Assembly: GCF_001021975.1 (NCBI RefSeq)
Contig: NZ_CP009928.1
Location: forward strand, 2,670,001 to 2,734,000
Length of the DNA: 64,000 nucleotides
Direction of reading: 5' to 3'
Source: Chryseobacterium gallinarum
GTDB taxonomy: Bacteria > Bacteroidota > Bacteroidia > Flavobacteriales > Weeksellaceae
Part shown: in pieces, positions 1-6,220 of the stretch
How positions within the stretch are numbered: the stretch's first letter is position 1
Layout of the letters: every line of letters starts with the position of its first letter
Notes under the pieces: generated by a model
The model's database searches: none
Told to the model about the DNA's origin: nothing
What the model saw: the letters and a program-made list of their open reading frames with translations, nothing else
Made by a program: the position numbers and the translations under genes

Positions 1-627
1 AGAAGCTGCAAGGAATCCCCATTTGAAGGCAAAAATGTCTCTTACCCCGGTTGTAGCATCTTTTACATCTCCCAGATACGGACAGATAAACTGCCCGAGG
101 AACGCGCCAATGTTGATCCCCATATAGAAAATGGTGAAGGCAGAATCAAGTTTTGATTTTTCCTGCTTAGGATAAAGACTTCCCACCATTGATGAAATAT
201 TCGGTTTGAAGAATCCATTACCGAAGATAATAATAAACAGGGCCAGCCACATGATAAGTTTTGCACTTCCAATATCCGCAGAGAAAGTGGAGGCACTGAT
301 GAACAGTAAAAACTGACCGATAGCCATTAATGATCCACCAATGATGATAGCATATCTGTTTCCGATATATTTATCAGCAATAAATCCTCCTAAAAGAGGT
401 GTTAAATAACATAAAGCGAGAAATCCACCATAGATGATCGCTGCATCAGCTTCTTTTATCAATAAGGAATTTACCATAAAGAGCGTTAAAAGTGCTCTCA
501 TTCCATAAAAGTTGAAACGCTCCCACATTTCTGTTCCGAAAAGAACCCATAACCCTTTCGGATGTCTGGAATTCTTATTCTCTACAAATTCATCCGGCTT
601 CGGACTCAATGCTTCAATATTATCCAT
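1..627 (-). CDS. POT family peptide transporter, 3' part cut by window edge
   Basis: The 209 visible codons are the N-terminal part of a proton-dependent oligopeptide transporter (POT/PTR2, major facilitator superfamily), an inner-membrane importer of di- and tripeptides. After a short hydrophilic N-terminus comes HPKGLWVLFGTEMWERF followed by NFYG, the ExxERFxxYG signature of POT helix 1. Later segments include YLTPLLGGFIADKYIG and NGFFKPNISSMVG, also typical. The start at 627 is the first Met of the open frame and lies just inside a TTG-N19-TATATTTG promoter. It is the same family as, and parallel to, the next gene (760-2415), so the two are tandem paralogues. The C-terminal helices lie outside the window. 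Substrate is inferred from the family only. Confidence 0.93.
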   Translation of the reverse strand, partial: MDNIEALSPKPDEFVENKNSRHPKGLWVLFGTEMWERFNFYGMRALLTLFMVNSLLIKEADAAIIYGGFLALCYLTPLLGGFIADKYIGNRYAIIIGGSLMAIGQFLLFISASTFSADIGSAKLIMWLALFIIIFGNGFFKPNISSMVGSLYPKQEKSKLDSAFTIFYMGINIGAFLGQFICPYLGDVKDATTGVRDIFAFKWGFLAAS

Positions 628-655
628 TTCTATTGTTAATTTTTGTTAAGACTGA

Positions 656-685
656 CAAATATAGTTTATTTTGGGTTTTTGGCAA
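656..685 (-). promoter_or_regulatory. Bacteroidota-type promoter for the first POT gene
   Basis: Read on the minus strand, TTG (685-683) is followed after 19 bases by TATATTTG (663-656), matching the Bacteroidota -33/-7 consensus. Transcription would begin near 650, about 23 bases before the start codon. Confidence 0.7.
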
Positions 686-711
686 GTTTTTAATTTTATT
701 TTTAAATAAAA

Positions 712-736
712 AAGCTGCGGAACTATTCCGCAGCTT
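712..736 (-). terminator. Rho-independent terminator of the second POT gene
   Basis: A perfect 11-bp stem (AAGCTGCGGAA with TTCCGCAGCTT) and 3-base loop is followed on the minus strand by a T-rich run. It lies 24 bases past the stop of the 760-2415 gene, so the two POT genes are probably separate transcripts. Confidence 0.85.
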
Positions 737-759
737 GCTATTCTTTATAATATTAAGGA

Positions 760-2415
760 TTAATGTCCTTTTTCCTTCATGATTTTATTTAATCTTTTTA
801 ACATGGAAAGTCCTAAAAGGGTAGCAAATATTAACAAAGCGAAATTTACAAGGAAATAATTCGTTTTATTTTCATAGTTATACCATGTACTTGCCAGGAT
901 TCCTGAAAGTTTATTCCCCACAGAATTGGCCAGAAAGAATCCTCCCATCATCAATGCCGTAATTCTTGCAGGTGAAAGCTTTGAAACAAAAGATAATCCC
1001 ATGGGAGAAAGACATAGTTCTCCGATCGTGATCACTCCATAGCTGGCTACCAGCCACAACGGAGAAACTTTTACTGCTCCGTTATCTCCGGCGATTACCG
1101 CTAGAACCATCACTAAACAGGATAAACCTGAAATAAACAATCCCAAAACGATTTTGGTGGGAGTTAGAGGTTCTTTTCCCCTTCTTCTTAATAATGCCCA
1201 GAAGCCTACAATAACAGGAGTTAAAGCAATTACCCAGAATGGATTAATAGACTGGAACAATTCCGTATTATACAGATACACTTTATTTTCAGGATTTTTC
1301 TCTAAAGCAGCACGCTGCTCAGGTGAGATATTTTTAAAATAAACATCTTTCCCTATTTCCTTTTTAGTATCTCCGTTGTCATCTTTTTGAGACCTGAATT
1401 GGTTATCATATACAGGAACTTCTTTATCTTCAAAGCTTTTACCGTCTACCATATAAATCCCTTCCAATGGTTTTTCCAGAGCAGCAGGAACACTTCTGTC
1501 CGTATAATAGTTAGCCCATCTTGTCAGGGCAGTACCGTTTTGTTTGAAAACCGCCCAGAAAAACATACTGATCAAAAATACAGAAAGCAGGGCTCCGATT
1601 GATGATTTTTCCTCAGGCTTAGCTTTAAAGTATAATGAAGCATAAAAGTAAATAACAGGAACACAGGCAAAGATGAAAGCGTCCGTACTGTCACTTCCAA
1701 AGATATTGCCCGGGATAAACCAACCAATCGCGCCGGCGATGATGGCAGGAACAAATACTTTAATTAGAATTTCAGAAAGCTTCGTATCACCTTCCTGTAC
1801 AGGTTTCATTTGTGCAGCATGGATGTAGTGCTTTCTACCGATTGTGAAAATAACCATACCAATCAGCATTCCGACCCCGGCAGTAATGAAGGCTTCCCCC
1901 CAACCAAATTTATTACGCATAAATGCCGCAATAATGTTACAGATGAATGCTCCGATATTGATTCCCATATAAAAAATATTGTATCCCGAATCTTTATTGG
2001 CTTTATAAGGTTCTTCAGAATAAAGATTTCCCAAAAGGGTAGATATGGTAGGTTTAAAGAAACCATTTCCGATGATGATCAGGGCCAGGGAAGTATAAAA
2101 TAAAGGCAAATCTTTGAAAACTCCCATTCCAATGTATCCTGCAGCCATTAGAAAGCCACCGAGATAAATAGATTTGATATATCCTAAAACCCTGTCAGCC
2201 AGGAAACCTCCGATAAACGGAGTAAGGTAAGTCAGTGCAATATAAGTTCCGAAAATGTCATCAGCAGTTTTGTCCGGAAGTCCAAGCCCTCCTTTCATAC
2301 CGGTCGGCTCAATTACATACAGAACAAAGATTCCAAGAATCAGGTAGTACCCGAAACGCTCCCACATTTCTGTAAAAAAGAGATAGGGCAGCCCTTTAGG
2401 ATGTTTAGTCTTCAT
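760..2415 (-). CDS. POT family peptide transporter
   Basis: Proton-coupled di-/tripeptide importer of the inner membrane (POT/PTR2 family). The protein opens with KTKHPKGLPYLFFTEMWERF then GYY, the ExxERFxYY motif of helix 1, and has roughly 12-14 hydrophobic segments. FYMGINIGAFICNIIAAF near residue 150 is the conserved POT helix 4-5 region. A large hydrophilic loop near residues 300-390 between hydrophobic blocks is common in Bacteroidota members. The frame is open up to an ATG at 2439, but a TATTTTTG -7 element at 2444-2437 overlaps that codon, so the ATG at 2415 (551 residues) is preferred. With DPP IV at 6.2-8.4 kb it suggests peptide-based nutrition, which is inference. Confidence 0.93.
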   Translation of the reverse strand: MKTKHPKGLPYLFFTEMWERFGYYLILGIFVLYVIEPTGMKGGLGLPDKTADDIFGTYIALTYLTPFIGGFLADRVLGYIKSIYLGGFLMAAGYIGMGVFKDLPLFYTSLALIIIGNGFFKPTISTLLGNLYSEEPYKANKDSGYNIFYMGINIGAFICNIIAAFMRNKFGWGEAFITAGVGMLIGMVIFTIGRKHYIHAAQMKPVQEGDTKLSEILIKVFVPAIIAGAIGWFIPGNIFGSDSTDAFIFACVPVIYFYASLYFKAKPEEKSSIGALLSVFLISMFFWAVFKQNGTALTRWANYYTDRSVPAALEKPLEGIYMVDGKSFEDKEVPVYDNQFRSQKDDNGDTKKEIGKDVYFKNISPEQRAALEKNPENKVYLYNTELFQSINPFWVIALTPVIVGFWALLRRRGKEPLTPTKIVLGLFISGLSCLVMVLAVIAGDNGAVKVSPLWLVASYGVITIGELCLSPMGLSFVSKLSPARITALMMGGFFLANSVGNKLSGILASTWYNYENKTNYFLVNFALLIFATLLGLSMLKRLNKIMKEKGH

Positions 2416-2436
2416 ATATTCAAATTTCAAATTCCT

Positions 2437-2444
2437 CAAAAATA
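2437..2444 (-). promoter_or_regulatory. -7 promoter element of the second POT gene
   Basis: TATTTTTG on the minus strand matches TAnnTTTG. It places the transcription start near 2431, which supports the start codon at 2415. No clear -33 element was seen at the right spacing. Confidence 0.45.
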
Positions 2445-2582
2445 AGTTTTTAATTTCAATTGATAAAATAAATAATACAAGCCCGGATGATTAATGAAAT
2501 AAATATAAATCCGGATTAAAATTCACTTTCTTATCCAAATGATCTTACAGAAAATTATATGAGACTAAAAAGGATAACATCT

Positions 2583-2701
2583 GTTGTACAAATTTTACAG
2601 ATAATTGCAAAAAGAATTCATATGTATTTCTCTTACAGGAGATATTCATTTTATATCTTCAAAGTTGTCAATAATGACGCAAATGATATAAAAAAAACAT
2701 T
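2583..2701 (+). promoter_or_regulatory. Conserved upstream module of GG-leader peptide 1
   Basis: This stretch shares an ordered set of blocks with the region before peptide 2 (4040-4151). The blocks are GTTGTACAA, then ATGTATTTCTCTT, then a TAnnTTyr-like -7 element (TATCTTCA, 2654-2661), then GTCAATAATGAC (2667-2678), then AAAAAAAACATTATG at the start codon. GTCA-N4-TGAC is an inverted repeat and could be an operator at the transcription start. The shared blocks are seen directly; promoter and operator roles are inferred. Confidence 0.6.
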
Positions 2702-2893
2702 ATGAAGAATTTAAAAAAACTTTTGAAAAATGATTTGAAAACTATTGAAGGAGGTTTCATAAAAGATGACGGATGTCGTTATAAATGTTGTTGGAATAAT
2801 CAACCTGGTAATTGTAGTGAAACAATTACTGCTGCACCGGGACAAACTGTTAGTTGCGTAGAAGGAGCAAAGCTGGTATTAATAAATGGATAA
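2702..2893 (+). CDS. Double-glycine-leader Cys-rich small peptide (bacteriocin-like), copy 1
   Basis: A 63-residue precursor. Residues 1-18 (MKNLKKLLKNDLKTIEGG) form a typical double-glycine leader, cut after GG by a peptidase-containing ABC exporter in known systems. The remaining 45-residue core has Cys at 25, 29, 30, 38 and 52, and shares the pattern KCC-x-NN-x(4)-CSE with peptide 2. In Chryseobacterium, such leaders are usually called bacteriocin-like proteins or natural-product precursors. The start is set by the leader and by near identity with peptide 2 across the start codon. A GLPGLI gene follows after 62 bases. No exporter or modifying enzyme is nearby. Whether the core is an antimicrobial, a signal or something else cannot be read from the sequence. 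Confidence 0.75.
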   Translation: MKNLKKLLKNDLKTIEGGFIKDDGCRYKCCWNNQPGNCSETITAAPGQTVSCVEGAKLVLING

Positions 2894-2914
2894 ACGAGAT
2901 ATGAGAACTGAATG

Positions 2915-2936
2915 CAGCTGATATTTACATCAGCTG
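2915..2936 (+). terminator. Hairpin between peptide 1 and its GLPGLI gene (terminator or attenuator)
   Basis: CAGCTGAT and ATCAGCTG form an 8-bp stem with a 6-base loop, followed by a T-rich tail. It sits 21 bases after the peptide stop and 19 bases before the GLPGLI start, where partial termination would favour the peptide over the downstream gene. Confidence 0.55.
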
Positions 2937-2955
2937 TGTTTTATTTATTAATGAT

Positions 2956-3783
2956 ATGAAGAATATATTTTTAACTTTTATATTATTAGTTCAGGTAATA
3001 TCTGCACAAAATAAGAGATTTATATATCAATATGATTTTATACCTGATTCTACAGCTAAAGACAAAATGGTAAAAGAGCTTATGCTTTTAGATATAACAA
3101 ATGGTATTTCAAGATTTACCAGCCAAAGAAAATATATTTCAGATTCAACCATTATTTCTCCTGCTAATGTGGGGAAAATGGTAATGCCTCCGATGGATTT
3201 AAATATATTTTATACGATAGAGAAAAATAATGGAATAGTTTTTTTTAAAACTAATGACTACGGCCTAGGTAAAATCAAAGTTGAAGACAATAGGGATATA
3301 AAATGGAATATTTTTGAAGAAAAACAAACTTTTTTAACTTACACCATACAAAAAGCAAGTTGTAGTTTTGGTGGAAGAAAATGGATAGCTTGGTTTACAC
3401 AGGATATTCCTCTTCAAGATGGTCCCTATAAATTCCACGGACTCCCAGGACTTATTGTTAAAATTGAAGATTTAACACGCAGTCATATCTTTAAACTTGT
3501 AGGGATTTCCAATTTACGCAATGATTATATATACCCATTCCGTAATAAAGAAATGGAAGAAAAAAAAATTGACTTAACAAGTTTTCAAAAATATTATTTA
3601 CAATACAGAAATGATCCTGGGATAGAAATTAGACAACTTTATATGCAAGGAAAATTGCCTGACCAGACCGATACTTCAGGAAACTTCAGGACAGGGGCCG
3701 AAATAGTAAGAGAAGTTGAAGCATTGGCAAAAGAAAGAATTAAAAAAGACAATAATATTATTGAAATTGATTTGTTGAAATAA
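2956..3783 (+). CDS. GLPGLI family secreted protein, copy 1
   Basis: 275 residues with a Sec signal peptide (about 1-17, ending VISAQ), so exported to the periplasm or beyond. It carries the hallmark of TIGR01200: FGGRKWIAWFT, then DGPYKFHGLPGLI, covering residues 138-167 with GLPGLI at 162-167. The C-terminus is Lys-rich and ends KKDNNIIEIDLLK, identical to copy 2 except one residue (I for L). The biochemical function of the family is not established. It lies downstream of GG-leader peptide 1, an arrangement repeated 1.5 kb further on, suggesting that the peptide and the GLPGLI protein work together (for example immunity, docking or processing), which is inference. Confidence 0.9.
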   Translation: MKNIFLTFILLVQVISAQNKRFIYQYDFIPDSTAKDKMVKELMLLDITNGISRFTSQRKYISDSTIISPANVGKMVMPPMDLNIFYTIEKNNGIVFFKTNDYGLGKIKVEDNRDIKWNIFEEKQTFLTYTIQKASCSFGGRKWIAWFTQDIPLQDGPYKFHGLPGLIVKIEDLTRSHIFKLVGISNLRNDYIYPFRNKEMEEKKIDLTSFQKYYLQYRNDPGIEIRQLYMQGKLPDQTDTSGNFRTGAEIVREVEALAKERIKKDNNIIEIDLLK

Positions 3784-4039
3784 AATGTTTTTTCTATTCA
3801 ACCATACTATTTATATACAACACGCCTGTAACTTATACCTTTTGTAATGATAATGTAATCAAAAAGTTTGATCTCACCGATCTAGCCTTATAGGTAAGCT
3901 CAAATTGCATACAAAAAACAAACATTCCATAAAACAGGCGGTAGCCCTAAACATTAATGGAATGGATTTAAATTTCAGTTCTGATATAAGATTTCCCTTC
4001 TAAGCGTATTTTCAAAGCATTCATACAATTTTTATAATT
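3784..4039. other. Gene-free spacer between the two peptide/GLPGLI modules
   Basis: AT-rich spacer between the stop of GLPGLI copy 1 and the conserved upstream module of peptide 2 (with that module the gene-free stretch is 368 bases). I see no credible reading frame, no strong terminator and no RNA gene here. Confidence 0.6.
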
Positions 4040-4151
4040 GTTGTACAAGCAAATTACACGAAATATACACATGTATTTCTCTTTTATGTGACATTTGTTT
4101 TCTAGTTTCGAAGGTGTCAATAGTGACATAAAATCATTTAAAAAAAACATT
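4040..4151 (+). promoter_or_regulatory. Conserved upstream module of GG-leader peptide 2
   Basis: Same ordered blocks as before peptide 1: GTTGTACAA (4040-4048), ATGTATTTCTCTT, a TAnnTTyG element (TAGTTTCG, 4102-4109), GTCAATAGTGAC (4116-4127) and AAAAAAAACATTATG at the start. Total length is 112 bases against 119 in copy 1, so spacing is kept as well as sequence. Confidence 0.6.
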
Positions 4152-4334
4152 ATGAAGAATTTAAAAAAAATTTCGAGAAATGAGTTAAAAATTATTGAGG
4201 GCGGTTTCGTAGGAGATGATAGTGAAGGAGGATATTATAAATGCTGTTCTAATAACAGTGATGCCTGTAGTGAATGTGTCTATATAAGATCCAGACCTAG
4301 ATGTAGTAGTGGATCTTATCCTGTAGCTTGCTAA
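4152..4334 (+). CDS. Double-glycine-leader Cys-rich small peptide (bacteriocin-like), copy 2
   Basis: A 60-residue precursor with leader MKNLKKISRNELKIIEGG and a 42-residue core containing Cys at 31, 32, 39, 42, 51 and 60. The core has YYKCCSNN then CSE, matching YKCCWNN and CSE of peptide 1, but the tail differs (Arg/Ser-rich, ending in Cys). The frame stays open upstream to 4095, but the leader, and the alignment with peptide 1 through the start codon, fix the start at 4152. The even number of Cys would allow three disulfides or lanthionine-like bridges; none can be shown here. Followed by an inverted repeat (4340-4441) and then GLPGLI copy 2. Confidence 0.75.
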   Translation: MKNLKKISRNELKIIEGGFVGDDSEGGYYKCCSNNSDACSECVYIRSRPRCSSGSYPVAC

Positions 4335-4339
4335 AAAAT

Positions 4340-4441
4340 GAGGTTGTCTCAAAATATCATTTCAAACTTCAAATGGTTGGATGACAGTAATTTCTTCGCC
4401 CGAATGGCAAGGTCAAATTGCTTGACTTTTGAGACAACCTC
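4340..4441. repeat. 102-bp inverted-repeat element between peptide 2 and GLPGLI copy 2
   Basis: Perfect 15-bp terminal inverted repeats, GAGGTTGTCTCAAAA (4340-4354) and TTTTGAGACAACCTC (4427-4441), enclose 72 bases with no reading frame. An inner GTCAA-N5-TTGAC lies at 4412-4426. The ends resemble transposon termini, so a small non-autonomous element (MITE) is likely, but no clear target duplication flanks it. In RNA it would fold into a long stem and may act as a terminator or attenuator like the hairpin at 2915. Confidence 0.65.
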
Positions 4442-4460
4442 TTATCACTAAAATTAATAT

Positions 4461-5291
4461 ATGTATAGTTGTAATTATATTTTAATTTTTGTTTTTTGTA
4501 CTATTTCATTTGTTTCCGGCCAAAAGTATCGCTTTGTATATAGTTATATGTCTATTCCTGACACTCTTAATAAAAATAATATTATCAATGAAAATATGGT
4601 TTTAGAGATTGATAAGGATAAATCTGTTTTTATTAGTCAGAGAAAAATGATTTCGGACTCGGTTATGGCAGAAGATGCTAAAAAAGGGATTATGACAATG
4701 CCAGATGAAAATATTAATACCAGGTATATTATTGTAAAAAAGTATCCGGATTTTAAAACCAATTTAATAACAGATGAATTTTCGACTTCCTATAGATTTA
4801 TTATTTCTGACGATAGATCGTTACATTGGGTTCTTCTTCCTGAAAAAAGAACTATTGGGAACTATGAATGTCAAAAGGCTGAATTAGATTTTGCCGGAAG
4901 AAAATGGATAGCCTGGTTTACTGAAGAGATTCCGTTTAATGATGGACCATATAAATTTAAAGGCTTACCAGGATTAATTATCGAAATTAAGGATTTATCA
5001 AACTCTCACGGCTTTCAACTTCAAGGAATGAAAAAAATAGAAGATAAATCTGTTCCGGTTATCATTGATGAAAAAAAGAAAATACGAAGTTTTACTTTCA
5101 AAGATTTTGTCACGTTTTATAAAGAGTATCGTAAAGATCCAGCTAAGGAATTCAGACAGAGGGTTTTGAGCGGAGATGTATATTATGAATCAGAAGAAAA
5201 AAGGCAGGAACATATGAAATTGATAGAAAGCCTCAGAAAAGAGAGGGTTAAAAAAGATAATAATATCATTGAACTTGATTTGTTAAAATAA
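4461..5291 (+). CDS. GLPGLI family secreted protein, copy 2
   Basis: 276 residues; signal peptide about 1-20 (ending FVSGQ). Paralogue of copy 1, with FAGRKWIAWFT then DGPYKFKGLPGLI (GLPGLI at residues 168-173) and the C-terminal tail KKDNNIIELDLLK. TIGR01200 family; molecular role unknown. The block ISQRKMISDSV matches TSQRKYISDST of copy 1, so similarity covers most of the protein. It follows peptide 2 across the inverted-repeat element, and a broken third GLPGLI gene begins 27 bases after its stop. Copies 1 and 2 are clearly related but not near-identical, so the duplication is old. Confidence 0.9.
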   Translation: MYSCNYILIFVFCTISFVSGQKYRFVYSYMSIPDTLNKNNIINENMVLEIDKDKSVFISQRKMISDSVMAEDAKKGIMTMPDENINTRYIIVKKYPDFKTNLITDEFSTSYRFIISDDRSLHWVLLPEKRTIGNYECQKAELDFAGRKWIAWFTEEIPFNDGPYKFKGLPGLIIEIKDLSNSHGFQLQGMKKIEDKSVPVIIDEKKKIRSFTFKDFVTFYKEYRKDPAKEFRQRVLSGDVYYESEEKRQEHMKLIESLRKERVKKDNNIIELDLLK

Positions 5292-5318
5292 GTTTATATT
5301 GTCTTTTAAAAACCAACG

Positions 5319-6144
5319 ATGAAAAACATATTATTTATATTATTGGGAACTGTAATGATTTTTTCCCAGAACAACAGGTTCATTTATGAGGTGAAATACA
5401 AGAAAAGATTCAACCTCGAAAGATATTACCAGGGAAAATTATTATCTGGATATCACAAAAGAGGATATAGCCTATTATAACAGGCTGAATTATATTAGTG
5501 ATTCAACGTTTGTTGTCACTGGACAACATGGGTTTAAAGGTAATAGGCTGACTTCCTTTCTTATCAAAAAGAATAATAGCAATATCTATCAAAACTATGA
5601 ATATATCGGCGATGTAAACTTTTATAAAATATCCGAAGAAGCGAAGCAACAGTGGAATATTACAGACAGTATAAAAGTCTCAAATAATTTCCGGCTTCAA
5701 AAAGCCACTACACAATTCGGAGGACGAAACTGGATTGCATGGTTTACAAAAGATATTCCAATGCCTTACGGGCCTTATAAGTTTAACGGCTTGCCGGGAT
5801 TGATTATGGAACTGTATGATACCAGAAAGGATTACTATTTTAATGTGATTAAAAGTGAAAAGATCCCGGATGATTATAAACGTCATTCATTAAATAATTA
5901 TATCCCCAGAGCAATACCCGTTACGCAGAAAGATTTAAATAGGCTAAGGCTAGATCTCTATTCCAACCCTTTTAAATATGCATTCAATGGGGCATTGACA
6001 ATACCGGAAGGAAAGAAACTGCTTTTGGATGACGGAACGGTGCTATCCAAAGAGCAATTAAAGCCGGCCGAAGCCAATGAAAGAAAAAAACTAAAATCTT
6101 TTAATAATCCTATTGAGCTGGATAAAGCGGTGAAATACCCTTAG
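5319..6144 (+). pseudogene. GLPGLI family gene, copy 3, interrupted by a 1-base frameshift
   Basis: Starting at ATG 5319 the frame encodes a signal peptide and NNRFIYEVKYKK, then runs into a stop after about 50 codons. Dropping one A from the AAAA run at 5403-5406 restores one frame (KDSTSKDITRENYYLD onwards) that stays open to the stop at 6142-6144, giving about 275 residues. It includes FGGRNWIAWFT and YGPYKFNGLPGLI. The downstream part alone is open from 5407. So this is a full-length GLPGLI gene with a +1 insertion: a recent pseudogene, an expression switch, or a sequencing error. It differs from copies 1-2 at the C-terminus (NNPIELDK-type tail) and has no peptide gene in front. Confidence 0.85.
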
Positions 6145-6165
6145 TTAGATATGAATGTTTATAAA

Positions 6166-6199
6166 AGATCCCTTTCAGGAAGCCTGAAAGGGACTTTTT
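6166..6199. terminator. Convergent terminator between GLPGLI copy 3 and DPP IV
   Basis: CCCTTTCAGG and CCTGAAAGGG form a 10-bp stem with a 3-base loop and a T-run to the right; flanking A/T bases extend it, so it can serve both convergent genes. Confidence 0.8.
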
Positions 6200-6220
6200 A
6201 TAGTAGTTTTAATTGTAATG

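Noticed and set aside
2416..2439. Start of the second POT gene at 2439
   Set aside because: A TATTTTTG element covers that codon, placing it before the expected transcription start; homology also begins at KTKHPKG.
4095..4151. N-terminal extension of peptide 2
   Set aside because: The 19 extra residues lie in the conserved non-coding upstream module that is also present before peptide 1, where no extension is open.
4340..4441. Full insertion sequence
   Set aside because: Only 102 bases and no transposase frame; at most a non-autonomous remnant.
5761..6144. A separate 127-residue GLPGLI gene
   Set aside because: The same frame is open from 5407 and homologous upstream sequence with signal peptide continues to 5319; it is the 3' part of one frameshifted gene.
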